From: an uncultured Prevotella sp.
GTDB taxonomy: Bacteria > Bacteroidota > Bacteroidia > Bacteroidales > Bacteroidaceae
Direction: 5' to 3'
NCBI GenBank assembly: GCA_946183415.1
Contig: CAMHAM010000011.1
Span: 21,158-85,157, forward strand
DNA length: 64,000 nt
Part shown: piece after piece, positions 33,765 to 43,262 of the stretch
Layout: each line of letters opens with the position of its first letter
Position numbering within the stretch: the first letter of the stretch is position 1
Program-made: the position numbers and the translations under genes
The notes under the pieces: model-generated
Told to the model about the DNA's origin: nothing
What the model saw: the letters and a program-made list of their open reading frames with translations, nothing else
Database searches by the model: none

Positions 33765-33778
33765 AAAAACAAACGAAT

Positions 33779-34894
33779 ATGAGAAAACTACTTATAGCAA
33801 TCGTACTATTGTCTACGCTGACAATTCAGGCGAAAAAGTGGACAGCCGATGAGGTAAAGGACGTGATCAGGAAGGTGAACACTTATTGGCAGGCGAATAA
33901 TCCTGCAGAAGTACGCTCGTTCTGGGACAACGCCGCCTACCATACAGGCAACATGGAAACCTATAAGCTCCTGAAGGATGAGAAGATGCTCGACTACAGC
34001 ATCCGTTGGGCAGAGCATAACCAGTGGATGGGCGCGACAGAAACTGACCCCGCCAAGTGGAAGTACAAGAACTACGGCGAAGGACAGGAATACGTACTCT
34101 TCGGCGACTGGCAGATTTGCTTCCAGACATACATCGATCTCTATCAGCTCAAGAATGAGGAGGTCAGAGTGAAGAGAGCCAAGGAGGTGATGGGCTATGA
34201 AGCCGACTCTGAGGTACACGACTACTGGTGGTGGGCTGATGCCCTTTATATGGTCATGCCTGTCATGACGAAGATGTACAAGTTGACAGGTGATGAAAAA
34301 TACCTACGGAAGCTCTATGAGAACATCCTCTACAGCGACTCCATCATGCTCGACTATGAGACTGGTCTCTATTTCCGCGATGGCAAGTATATCTATCCGA
34401 AGCATAAGACGGCTAACGGCAAGAAGGACTTCTGGGCACGTGGCGACGGTTGGGTACTGGCAGGACTGGCTAAAGTGCTGCAGGATATGCCTGAGACCTA
34501 CGTGCGTCAGCCTTTCTTTATCGAGAAGTACGTCAATCTGGCTCGTGCCGTGAAGAAAATCCAGCAGCCACAGGGCCACTGGACGCGCTCGATGATGGAT
34601 CCCCGCCAGGCTCCTGGCTACGAAACGTCGGGAACAGCTTTCTTCTGCTACGGCATGCTTTGGGGTGTCAACAATGGTTACCTCTCTAAGAAAGAGTTCG
34701 CACCAGCCATTGAGAAGGCTTGGAACTACCTGACTACCATCGCCTTGCAAAAAGACGGGAAGGTGGGATACGTACAGCCTATCGGTGAGCGCGCCATCCC
34801 GGGACAGACCGTCGATGCCAACTCTCAGGCTAACTTCGGTGTTGGTGCTTTCCTGTTAGCTGCTTGTGAATACTATAGATACATCAGCCGATGA
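33779..34894 (+). CDS. GH105-like unsaturated glucuronyl/galacturonyl hydrolase
   Basis: 371 aa with a signal peptide (MRKLLIAIVLLSTLTIQA). (alpha/alpha)6-barrel pattern of the GH88/GH105 clan. The stretch EVHDYWWWADALYMVMPVM contains the family's catalytic Asp, and ARGDGWVLAGLAKVL and TSGTAFFCYGMLWG are conserved. It removes the 4,5-unsaturated uronic acid left by polysaccharide lyases, by hydration of the double bond. It pairs logically with the lyase-like gene that overlaps its stop (ATGA at 34891). GH105 versus GH88 is not certain by eye. Confidence 0.87.
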   Translation: MRKLLIAIVLLSTLTIQAKKWTADEVKDVIRKVNTYWQANNPAEVRSFWDNAAYHTGNMETYKLLKDEKMLDYSIRWAEHNQWMGATETDPAKWKYKNYGEGQEYVLFGDWQICFQTYIDLYQLKNEEVRVKRAKEVMGYEADSEVHDYWWWADALYMVMPVMTKMYKLTGDEKYLRKLYENILYSDSIMLDYETGLYFRDGKYIYPKHKTANGKKDFWARGDGWVLAGLAKVLQDMPETYVRQPFFIEKYVNLARAVKKIQQPQGHWTRSMMDPRQAPGYETSGTAFFCYGMLWGVNNGYLSKKEFAPAIEKAWNYLTTIALQKDGKVGYVQPIGERAIPGQTVDANSQANFGVGAFLLAACEYYRYISR

Positions 34895-36678
34895 AATTAG
34901 GGCTTATCATCTCCGTGTCTTTGTGTCTCTGTGCTCAGACCATCTCCGCACAGCTATTGCCCAAGGCCGACGACACATTCTGGCGCGACTCCATTCCCGT
35001 GGAGATGCGCCAGAGTTATATCGAATACGGAGAGCAATACCTCGGCAAGCCGTGGACTACTCTCCCCTATTCTGTCTTCTCGCAGTTCAGGACCAATGGC
35101 AACCGTGTGAACTATGAGGGCCTGAACTTCGAAAAGCGCCGCCACCTGGCCGCACTCGTGATGGCGGAAATCATGGAAGGCAACGGACGGTTTATGACAG
35201 ATATCATCGATGGAATGGGCAGTTTCTGCGAAGAGACGTGGTGGGGCATACCTGCTCACTACGGGCCAAGCACGCCCCTGGCGGAAGACCAGACGGTGGA
35301 CCTCTTCAATGCGGAGACAGCCAACCTGATTGCCTGGACGCGTTATATGCTCCAACCAGAATTCGACAAGTTCTCCCCACATCTTTGTCTACGGATCGAT
35401 CAGGAGATAGAGCGCCGCATCCTCCAACCCGCAGTGGAAAAGGACTACTGGTGGAAAAAGGCTGGCATGAACTGGAACCCCTGGATCTGCTCGAATTGGC
35501 TGGCCTGCGTGCTCATCTGTGAGAAAGACGAAGCACGCAAGGCTGAAGCCATCCGGCAGATCAAGAAATCCACTCAAATCTTCATAGACTCGTATCCTGA
35601 AGATGGAGGATGCGACGAAGGGGCTGGCTACTGGGACCGCGCTGCTGCATCCATGTTCGAGGTGCTGCGCCTCCTGCCAGACTTTTCCAGCGACTCCGAA
35701 AAGATCAGACGAATGGCTTCATACGCCTACAAGACCTACATCGGCCATGACTACTGCATCAGCTTTGCGGATGCCCATGAGAACAAGGCCATCCAGCAGG
35801 TCAACATCGTCTATCCCTTCGGCCTCTTCCTCGGCGACAAGACGATGCGTGAGTTCGGTGCCTATCTTGGCCGTCAGAAGCACGTCTTGGAGAATCCTGC
35901 TGCCCTTTATGACAAGAGCGGCAACTTCCCGACACTGAGCCGCGAACTCTTCTTCCTGCGGCATATCCGCGATTTCATCGCAGAAAATCCGCGCGAACCG
36001 CTGCTGAAAGACGTGTGGCTTGGCAATCTGCAAATCATGACTGCCCGCCGCAACAATCTCTACGTGGCCATGAAAGGCGGGCATAACAATGAGAGTCATA
36101 ACCATAACGACGTGGGCTCCTTCATCGTCTATGCCGACAACGAGCCGCTGTTCATCGACCCTGGCGTCGGAGAATACACCTCGAAGACCTTCAGCGACGA
36201 GCGCTACACCATCTGGACCATGCAGTCGGGCTATCACAACCTGCCCCAGATCAACGGCACCGACCAGAAGGACGGCAGAGAGTATGCCGCCAAAGTCGTC
36301 AGCCACAAAGAAGGCAGCCTGACCCTCGACATTGCGGGAGCCTACCCTACCGAAGCTGACGTCAAGTCGTGGAAACGCACCGTTTCCGCGATGGAATCGG
36401 GCATTTCCGTGACTGAGAAATATGACTTGAGAGCGTATCACCAGCCTGTGAGACTGATGTTCATGACGATTGCCAAGCCCGAAATCCAAAACGGTGCTAT
36501 CGTGCTCGGGCAGCACCGGCTGAAGTTCGATCCCTCACAACTGCAGCCCGCTATCGAAGACATCAGCAGCCTGCTGGACCCACTCCTTCAGGGTATGTGG
36601 GGGAAACAGATGTACCGTATCATTCTTACGATGAAATCGAAAAAAACAAAAGAAACCATTCAATACAGCATCCAATGA
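34891..36678 (+). CDS. Heparinase II/III-like polysaccharide lyase
   Basis: 595 aa with a signal peptide (LIISVSLCLCAQTISAQ). The N-terminal helical domain (about 40-330) has NWNPWICSNWLA and DEGAGYWDRAAASMFEVL. The C-terminal beta-sandwich heparinase II/III domain has GGHNNESHNHNDVGSFIVY and EPLFIDPGVGEYT, with the conserved His and metal-binding residues. Periplasmic endo- or exo-lyase on a uronate-containing glycan; the PL family and substrate cannot be read from the sequence. Overlaps both neighbours by 4 bp. Confidence 0.85.
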   Translation: MKLGLIISVSLCLCAQTISAQLLPKADDTFWRDSIPVEMRQSYIEYGEQYLGKPWTTLPYSVFSQFRTNGNRVNYEGLNFEKRRHLAALVMAEIMEGNGRFMTDIIDGMGSFCEETWWGIPAHYGPSTPLAEDQTVDLFNAETANLIAWTRYMLQPEFDKFSPHLCLRIDQEIERRILQPAVEKDYWWKKAGMNWNPWICSNWLACVLICEKDEARKAEAIRQIKKSTQIFIDSYPEDGGCDEGAGYWDRAAASMFEVLRLLPDFSSDSEKIRRMASYAYKTYIGHDYCISFADAHENKAIQQVNIVYPFGLFLGDKTMREFGAYLGRQKHVLENPAALYDKSGNFPTLSRELFFLRHIRDFIAENPREPLLKDVWLGNLQIMTARRNNLYVAMKGGHNNESHNHNDVGSFIVYADNEPLFIDPGVGEYTSKTFSDERYTIWTMQSGYHNLPQINGTDQKDGREYAAKVVSHKEGSLTLDIAGAYPTEADVKSWKRTVSAMESGISVTEKYDLRAYHQPVRLMFMTIAKPEIQNGAIVLGQHRLKFDPSQLQPAIEDISSLLDPLLQGMWGKQMYRIILTMKSKKTKETIQYSIQ

Positions 36679-37925
36679 AAAGAATAATCCTCATCATCGC
36701 AGCCCTCGCGCTGCTACTGCCTCTCCAGGCAGCCAAGAAGACTAAGCAGCCGCAGCAGACTGAACGTGAATACTGGTGCTCGTTGGCCTATAAGATGGCA
36801 CAGCCCGTGCTCGAGAACATGGCCAGGGGCGAACTGCAGAAGAACATGAAGACAGAGTTCTCTCCATCATTCGACAATCGTGACCGCCGCGTGGTCTATA
36901 TGGAGACCTTCGGGCGCCTGATGGCAGGTATCGCCCCCTGGCTCACCCTGCCTGACGACGATACGGCCGAAGGAAAACAGCGCCGACAGCTGCGGGAGTG
37001 GGCGCTCGCAGCCTACAAGAACGCCGTCGACCCAGATTCGCCCGACTATCTCCTGTGGCGAAAAGAGGGGCAGACGCTCGTCGATGCCGCCTATCTTGCC
37101 GAGAGTTTTATCCGTGGCTACGACGCTTTGTGGCAGCCGCTTGATGAACAGACCAAACAACGTTATATCGACGAATTCACCCGCCTACGCAGAGTGGATC
37201 CACCTTATACCAACTGGTTGTTGTTCTCTTCGACCATCGAGAGCTTCCTGGCTAAGATCGGAGCCCAGCAAGACAACTTCCGCATCAACACAGCCATCCG
37301 TAAGGTAGAGGAATGGTATGTGGGCGACGGATGGTATGCCGATGGCCAGGGCACGTTTGCCTTCGACTACTATACGAGCTACGTCTTCCACGGCATGTAT
37401 CTCGAGACCCTCCAGAACATGATCGACGCAGGCAGCGGCGGCTGGGGCATCAACTACAAGAAGTTCCGTGAACGTGCGCTGAAGCGAGCACAGAAATTTT
37501 CCATCATCCTCGAACGCTTCATCTCGCCTGAGGGAACCTTCCCCGTCATCGGCCGCTCCACACCTTACCGTATGGCAGCCATGCAGCCGCTGGCCCTCAT
37601 GGCGTGGTATCAGACACTGCCTGAAGACCTGAGCAACGGCCAAGTGCGCGCGGCCCTCACCAAAGTGCTCCACCGCATGTTCGACCACCAGGAGAACTTC
37701 AACGAGGCTGGCTATCTCACCATAGGCTTCTGCGGCTCACAGCCCGAGACTGCCGACTGGTACACTAACAACGGCTCGCTCTACATGTGCTCGCTGGCCT
37801 TCATGCCCCTCGGACTGCCGGCCACACACGCTTTCTGGACGGACGCTCCACAACCGTGGACGCAGGTTAAGGCTTGGGGAGGACAGCCCTTCCCCAAAGA
37901 TCACCGCTGGAGCGACAACAAATAG
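36675..37925 (+). CDS. DUF2264-family secreted protein, probable glycoside hydrolase
   Basis: 416 aa from MKRIILIIAALALLLPLQAA; the upstream extension in this frame overlaps the lyase gene and is unlikely. ATGA overlap with the lyase stop. Helical toroid pattern with FDNRDRRVVYMETFGRLMAGIAPWL, WLLFSSTIESFLAKIGA and GDGWYADGQGTFAFDYYTSYVFHGM (parts shown), all typical of DUF2264. Family members occur with lyases and GH105 in polysaccharide loci and are thought to act on uronic acids; I cannot confirm a reaction. Last gene of PUL 1. Confidence 0.8.
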   Translation: MKRIILIIAALALLLPLQAAKKTKQPQQTEREYWCSLAYKMAQPVLENMARGELQKNMKTEFSPSFDNRDRRVVYMETFGRLMAGIAPWLTLPDDDTAEGKQRRQLREWALAAYKNAVDPDSPDYLLWRKEGQTLVDAAYLAESFIRGYDALWQPLDEQTKQRYIDEFTRLRRVDPPYTNWLLFSSTIESFLAKIGAQQDNFRINTAIRKVEEWYVGDGWYADGQGTFAFDYYTSYVFHGMYLETLQNMIDAGSGGWGINYKKFRERALKRAQKFSIILERFISPEGTFPVIGRSTPYRMAAMQPLALMAWYQTLPEDLSNGQVRAALTKVLHRMFDHQENFNEAGYLTIGFCGSQPETADWYTNNGSLYMCSLAFMPLGLPATHAFWTDAPQPWTQVKAWGGQPFPKDHRWSDNK

Positions 37926-37938
37926 TCACTTACCATTT

Positions 37939-37999
37939 GTCCCAGGGCGTGGGACTATTTGTCCCATGCCCTGGGATTAATAGTCCCACGCCCTGGGAC
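37939..37999. repeat. Three 17-bp palindromes at 22-bp spacing (GTCCCA-N5-TGGGAC)
   Basis: Units 37939-37955, 37961-37977 and 37983-37999, separated by the 5-bp spacers TATTT and TAATA. The first 18 bases and 37982-37999 are a perfect inverted repeat. Within it lies ATTAATAGT-N8-CTGG, the reverse form of the CCAG-N8-ACTATTAAT core found at 3331 and 28535. Confidence 0.85.
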
Positions 38000-38004
38000 A
38001 AAAA

Positions 38005-38031
38005 ACACTGGTCGCAGAAAACGACCAGTGT
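38005..38031 (-). terminator. Terminator of the SusC/SusD (PUL 2) operon
   Basis: ACACTGGTCG (38005-38014) and CGACCAGTGT (38022-38031) form a perfect 10-bp stem; read on the minus strand it is followed by TTTTTT. Lies 44 bp past the SusD stop. Confidence 0.85.
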
Positions 38032-38074
38032 TCCTAACAGAGAGAAAAGAATCTTTTTACCTAACTAACCTTAA

Positions 38075-40027
38075 CTAATTTCTATATGCAGGATTCTGAT
38101 ATGCTGCCTTCTCAGCCTCATCCATCTCCATACCATCAAGCTGACCCTGTGGAATAGGACGGATATAGTAGCCAGCGGGGATATCGCGCTTGAACTCCTC
38201 AAGATCCTTGTCGGTATAACCGCTACCGGCAATGTGGTAGACGCCTGCACGGTCAGCCCACTTCTGGGTACGAACGAGGTCGAACCAACGATAACCCTCA
38301 CCCCAGAACTCACGGCTACGCTCGTCGAGGATAAAGTCGATCGTAATCGTTGCAGGAGTAGCAGCCAACATAGCTTCTGTATTGTCAACTGATACGGCTA
38401 CATTGTCGTTCTGAGAGAAAGTCTGCTTACCAGCACGGGCACGAAGCACGTTAACCAGCGTCTTGGCATCCTCGTTCCTGTTCAGCTTCACGGCAGCCTC
38501 AGCACCGATCAGATAGAGCTCAGAGAACTTGGCAACATTCCAAGGACGTGGGCTACCACCGTTAACCTTTGAACCCAGACCACCGGCGTTGTCGGTACGA
38601 TAGATACCGAGTTTCCAGTTGATGGGGTACTTCTTGCGGCTGATGTGGTTTACGGCAACTACGAAGTCAGGACGACCTGCCATCTCACCGAAGCCAAGCT
38701 TGCCATCAGCACCTGTGTAGTTGATGTTTGCATCCTCACTCTCTGGAACCCAGCTGAAGTAAACCTCGTTAGGACCTACCTGCATGCCGTTTGCACCGAA
38801 AACGTAGGGCTCTGAGTTACCGGCCTTCTGCCAGTTGGTGTGATAACGCAAGGTAAAGGTTGCATCGTAACGAGAGTCGATAGCCTTGACATCATCCTCC
38901 CAGACACCGCCCTTCATGAAGTTGTCGGCGATAGGCGCCATACGGGTCCAAGGACGACCGAGGGCCTGGACAGCCTCACGCTGTACGGGGTTGATCACTG
39001 CACCTGAAGCAGCCTTAGCAGTCATCTCAGTGTAGTTCCAGGTCTCCATCCAGTAGGCGAAGTTCTCAGGAGAGCCACCGCTACCCCAACCGTAACCAGC
39101 GCCACCGTTACCATACTTCTCGTCCTCATCGTGATCAGCATAGAGCATGATCTCAGAGTTACGGTCGTTGGTAGCAACGTTTACATCATAGAATGTAGGC
39201 TGCAATGCGTATGGGCCAGGATTGTTGATAGCCTGCATAGCGGTGTCGTATGCCTTCTGGAAGTAGCTCTGAGCCTGACCAGACTCACGGCTGCACTCAG
39301 GATAGGTGGGGATGTTGTTAGGATTCTCCAACCACCAAGCGTAGGTCAGATAAGCCTTTGACAGATAGAGACGCGCAAGGTTCTTGGTAGCCGTACCAGT
39401 AAGACGGGGGTTATCGGGCAGGTCGTTAACGGCCTTCTCCAGGTCGGGGAAGATACACTTCGTATAAACCTCCGGAACGGTATTACGTACAGAGGTACGA
39501 GTAGTAGAGGTGTTGAACTTCAGTTCACCGGCACCGAGATCGAGGGGCACACCACCGTAGGTCTGCACCAGGATAAAGTAGTCGAATGCACGGAAGAAGT
39601 AAGCCTCTGCGAGAAGAGATGCATCCATTCCTGCAGCAGTACCATTCTCAATAATACCACTGGCGGTATTGATATTTGCAAAGAGGGTACCCCAGGCACC
39701 ACCAGCTACTGTGCTGGTAGGAGTTACGGAACCTACACCTGTAAGGTCGGCATCCTTGAAGTTACCGTCGGCAGACTGTGCGTAAGTGTACTCATCGGTA
39801 CCAGTCTCCAGAGTGTTCAGATAGTAACCGTTGCCATAGAAATAGCGCAGGTGAGCATAAAGTGAGGTCAGACCGCCCTCGATACCCGCCTTCGTGTTGA
39901 AGAATGACGGATCGAAATTGCTGCGCGGCTGCTCGTCGAGCACGCTGTTGCAGGAAGTCATGGTTGTAGAAAGACCACAGCAAACAAGACCCGCAGCGAG
40001 GATATATTTAATACTTTTAGTTTTCAT
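38075..40027 (-). CDS. SusD-like surface lipoprotein (PUL 2)
   Basis: 650 aa. Lipobox TTMTSCNSV. Early AEAYFFRAFDYFILVQTYGGVPLDL, a helical scaffold, and the C-terminal AKFSELYLIGAEAAVKLN ... FILDERSREFWGEGYRWFDLVRT ... YIRPIPQGQLDG identify SusD/RagB. Surface glycan binding, partner of the SusC at 40054. Larger than the PUL 1 SusD and not a close copy of it, so the two loci probably bind different glycans. The terminator follows at 38005. Confidence 0.93.
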   Translation of the reverse strand: MKTKSIKYILAAGLVCCGLSTTMTSCNSVLDEQPRSNFDPSFFNTKAGIEGGLTSLYAHLRYFYGNGYYLNTLETGTDEYTYAQSADGNFKDADLTGVGSVTPTSTVAGGAWGTLFANINTASGIIENGTAAGMDASLLAEAYFFRAFDYFILVQTYGGVPLDLGAGELKFNTSTTRTSVRNTVPEVYTKCIFPDLEKAVNDLPDNPRLTGTATKNLARLYLSKAYLTYAWWLENPNNIPTYPECSRESGQAQSYFQKAYDTAMQAINNPGPYALQPTFYDVNVATNDRNSEIMLYADHDEDEKYGNGGAGYGWGSGGSPENFAYWMETWNYTEMTAKAASGAVINPVQREAVQALGRPWTRMAPIADNFMKGGVWEDDVKAIDSRYDATFTLRYHTNWQKAGNSEPYVFGANGMQVGPNEVYFSWVPESEDANINYTGADGKLGFGEMAGRPDFVVAVNHISRKKYPINWKLGIYRTDNAGGLGSKVNGGSPRPWNVAKFSELYLIGAEAAVKLNRNEDAKTLVNVLRARAGKQTFSQNDNVAVSVDNTEAMLAATPATITIDFILDERSREFWGEGYRWFDLVRTQKWADRAGVYHIAGSGYTDKDLEEFKRDIPAGYYIRPIPQGQLDGMEMDEAEKAAYQNPAYRN

Positions 40028-40053
40028 AACTTTACTTTTTTACTTTTTTACCT

Positions 40054-43000
40054 TTAGAACGTTAGGTTGAGACCGAGCAGGAAGTTGCGAGTTGTAGGTG
40101 TGTTGTAACCTACGATAGGCATCTTGTGCTTGCCTGTATAACCGTCAACTGCTACAGCTGTATTCTCGTTTGCCCAAGAGTTGGTCTCGGGATCAAGTCC
40201 GCTCTCGTTGTTGAATGGTGAGAAGAGCACGAATGGATTCTGAACCGAAGCGTAGAGACGCAGACGGCTGATACCAAAGTCCTTGATACACTTCAGACTG
40301 TCGAAGTTGTAACCAAGAGTGATAGCACGGATCTTCAGATAACCAGCATCGAAGTAACCCAGGGTAGAACCGTACTTGGGGTTATCACCGCTCTGGATAC
40401 CACCGGGCTTTGGATACTTAGCACCAGTGTTCTGCTCTGTCCAGTAGTCTACATCGAGGTTGTTACGACGACCTGTCAGCATATTCAGATAGCCACTGGA
40501 AGAGTGGATGGCAGAAATCAGCTTACCACCAATCTGGAATGCACCGATAACGGTCAGGTCGAAGCCCTTATAACCAACTGTGGTGTTGAAACCTCCCATC
40601 AGCTTCGGCTCCATGCTGATAATCTGACGGTCCTCAGGACCAATCTGGCGGGTAGGCAGACCGTTAGCATCGTAATCGCCAGTATACTTCACCTTAATCA
40701 TACCGATGTTGCCACCAGGCTCGAGGATGTTCATGGCAGCCTCTTCGCCAGCCTGATACAGACCCTCATACTCGTAGTCGTAGATGACGTCAATAGGATA
40801 GCCTACGAACCAGCGGTTAGCCTCATCCTTTTTTTCGCCAGAAGCCAGCTCGGTCAACTTGTTGCGGTTAGCATAGAGGTTGATACCAGCCTCCCAGTTC
40901 CAGCCGTTCTTATTGTCGATGATGATGCCATTCAAAGTAAACTCCCAACCCTTGTTCTCAGTCTTACCGATGTTACCAGTATAGCTGCTTACACCAGAGG
41001 TAGAAGGCAGAGATACATCGAGAAGGATGTCACGTGTCTTCTGAATATAGTACTCGAACGATCCGGAGAGACGACCATTGAAGAATGAGAAGTCGAGACC
41101 GAAGTTCCAGGTCTTAGAGTACTCCCAACCCAGATCAGGGTTAGGCAGTGAGTTTACATAGTAACCTGCCTTATAGTTGGTACCGTTACCGAAGTTGTAG
41201 TTACGGATAGCCAGACCACCGAGTGTAGAGTAAGGATTGATACTCTGGTTAGAGGTCTCACCATAACCTACACGCAGCTTCAGGTTGTCAATCCAAGTTG
41301 CATTCTCCATGAAGCTCTCACGGGCGATGTTCCAACCTGCACTTACTGCAGGATAAGTATGCCACTTGTGACCATCAGCCAGACGTGAAGAAGCATCAGA
41401 ACGTACAGCTACAGAAAGCATATACTTATTATCATAAGAGTACATTGCACGACCCATCCAAGAAATCAGACCACTCTGCCAATAGTTATAACCAACAAGG
41501 TTTGACTGACCTGTAGCCTTGTCGAGTGCATAGTACTGGAAATAGTCTGCAGGAATCTCCTGTGCAGAACCACCACTCTGCTCGTAAGTTGTCTGCTCAG
41601 CAGAGTACATGGCTACGAGGTTCAGATTATGCTTGCCGAATGCGCGATCAAAGGTCAACAGGTTCTCAACAGTCCAGTTACGGGTCTGGTTCTCATAGAC
41701 AGAACCGCCGTTGACAGCGTTGGCATCCTTATTATTAATACCTGTACCAGTAAAGCTACCCTGCTTTGAGTTGCGGAAGTTGAGACCGATGTTGATACGA
41801 TAGCTCAGGCCTTCAACCCATGGGCACTTAACCTCACCGAACAGCGTGTTGAAAGTACCAATACCCTTGTTCTCACTCAGCCATACATCCTTGTCGCGCT
41901 CAACGGTCTCCTTGGTAACTACTACCTGATCGTCAGCGGGCAATGTGTTATAGCGCTTCAAGCTACCATCTTCATTATATGGGCTTGACAGAGGTGAAGA
42001 ACAGAGCACTGCGTACATATTGTTCACACCCTGAGTCTTGCGATAGCTGGTGTTGGTGCTCAGACCGAAACGGAACCACTCACCTACCTTCTGATCGAAG
42101 TTACCACGAATTGAAACACGGTCATAACCCTCAGTGGGGACAACGGCCTCGTCGTGATAGTAACCAGCACCGAAGCTATAGCTACCACCATTAGTACCAC
42201 CAGCAACACTCACGTCATGGTTGTGGCTGATACCTGTCTGATAGTACAGATCCTGCCAGTCGGTATTGGTATTGTCGTTCTCATCAAGAGAGTTCTGATA
42301 CTTACCAGCATACTGACGCATCTTAGAGAAGGTAGGACCATCCATCATCGGATACTTCTTGAAGATCTTCTTGAATGATACATAGCCATTGTAAGAAACC
42401 TTAGCAGGAGTACCCTGAGTACCCTTGACTGTGGTAATGATGATGACACCGTTAGCACCACGAGAACCGTAGATGGCAGTTGCAGAGGCATCCTTCAGGA
42501 TATCCATCGACTTGATGTCAGAAGGATTGATATCAGAAAGCTGTCCCATGAAGGGGATACCGTCGAGCACGATCAGCGGGTCGTTACTTGCACTCAGTGA
42601 GCGCTGACCACGGATACGGATCTGCATCTCGGCACCTGGCTTTGAACTGGTTTGTGTCATAAGCACACCAGCAACACGGCCCTGCAGAGCCTGAGCTGCG
42701 TTGGATGCTGCAATCTGGTTCAGTTTCTCACCACCGATGTTGGCAACAGAACCAGTAACGGCTTCACGGCGCTGGGTACCGTAACCGATAACCACCACCT
42801 CATTAACCACGTGTCCATCTTCTTTAAGGTTCACGTGCACGTTAGAACCTGCCTTTACTTCAACCGACTCATAGCCGACATAAGAGATGACGAGTGTTGC
42901 ACCCGGCTTCACATTAAGAGAGAAGTTACCTTCGAAATCGGTAACCGTACCATTGGTGGTACCCTTCTCCATGACCGTGGCACCGATCAGCGGACCCTGA

Positions 43001-43143
43001 GAGTCTTCTACATGACCAGTTGCCTGCTGCGTTTGCTGTACGGAAGCTACTGATTCGGTAGCTGCCGAAACCTGCTGTGCACTGATTATGCCGAGAAAGC
43101 ATAATCCAATGTACAAGGCTGTCTTCTTTGCTTTAAAACTCAT
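40054..43143 (-). CDS. SusC-like TonB-dependent outer-membrane transporter (PUL 2)
   Basis: 1029 aa. Signal peptide (KTALYIGLCFLGIISAQQVSA), carboxypeptidase-like domain (ATGHVEDSQGPLIGATVMEKG), TonB box region (VNEVVVIGYGTQRR), plug (LQGRVAGVLMTQTSS ... DIKSMDILKDASATAIYGSRG) and a barrel ending LGLNLTF. Import of glycan oligomers. Promoter at 43195-43202, about 50 bp upstream. Together with the hybrid regulator at 43263 it forms a minimal regulator-SusC-SusD locus. Confidence 0.93.
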   Translation of the reverse strand: MSFKAKKTALYIGLCFLGIISAQQVSAATESVASVQQTQQATGHVEDSQGPLIGATVMEKGTTNGTVTDFEGNFSLNVKPGATLVISYVGYESVEVKAGSNVHVNLKEDGHVVNEVVVIGYGTQRREAVTGSVANIGGEKLNQIAASNAAQALQGRVAGVLMTQTSSKPGAEMQIRIRGQRSLSASNDPLIVLDGIPFMGQLSDINPSDIKSMDILKDASATAIYGSRGANGVIIITTVKGTQGTPAKVSYNGYVSFKKIFKKYPMMDGPTFSKMRQYAGKYQNSLDENDNTNTDWQDLYYQTGISHNHDVSVAGGTNGGSYSFGAGYYHDEAVVPTEGYDRVSIRGNFDQKVGEWFRFGLSTNTSYRKTQGVNNMYAVLCSSPLSSPYNEDGSLKRYNTLPADDQVVVTKETVERDKDVWLSENKGIGTFNTLFGEVKCPWVEGLSYRINIGLNFRNSKQGSFTGTGINNKDANAVNGGSVYENQTRNWTVENLLTFDRAFGKHNLNLVAMYSAEQTTYEQSGGSAQEIPADYFQYYALDKATGQSNLVGYNYWQSGLISWMGRAMYSYDNKYMLSVAVRSDASSRLADGHKWHTYPAVSAGWNIARESFMENATWIDNLKLRVGYGETSNQSINPYSTLGGLAIRNYNFGNGTNYKAGYYVNSLPNPDLGWEYSKTWNFGLDFSFFNGRLSGSFEYYIQKTRDILLDVSLPSTSGVSSYTGNIGKTENKGWEFTLNGIIIDNKNGWNWEAGINLYANRNKLTELASGEKKDEANRWFVGYPIDVIYDYEYEGLYQAGEEAAMNILEPGGNIGMIKVKYTGDYDANGLPTRQIGPEDRQIISMEPKLMGGFNTTVGYKGFDLTVIGAFQIGGKLISAIHSSSGYLNMLTGRRNNLDVDYWTEQNTGAKYPKPGGIQSGDNPKYGSTLGYFDAGYLKIRAITLGYNFDSLKCIKDFGISRLRLYASVQNPFVLFSPFNNESGLDPETNSWANENTAVAVDGYTGKHKMPIVGYNTPTTRNFLLGLNLTF

Positions 43144-43194
43144 ACGTTTGGTTTTGTTAGTTAATAATAAATTAAATTAATCAAAAAACTGCTG

Positions 43195-43202
43195 CAAAGA
43201 TA
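43195..43202 (-). promoter_or_regulatory. -7 box (TATCTTTG, minus strand) of the PUL 2 operon
   Basis: Plus strand CAAAGATA, about 50 bp before the SusC start; AT-rich leader. It lies in the gap between the regulator stop and SusC, so susCD has its own promoter. Confidence 0.7.
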
Positions 43203-43262
43203 GACATATTTTAGATACAAGGGTTTCTTCTATGTTTCGTTTCGTTTCATTTTTGTTTCAAC

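Noticed and set aside
36597..36674. Longer start for the DUF2264 protein
   Set aside because: The extension lies in the lyase coding sequence and masks a normal signal peptide beginning at 36675.
37939..37999. CRISPR array
   Set aside because: Repeats are palindromic, 17 bp, with 5-bp spacers and only three units; no cas genes in the window.
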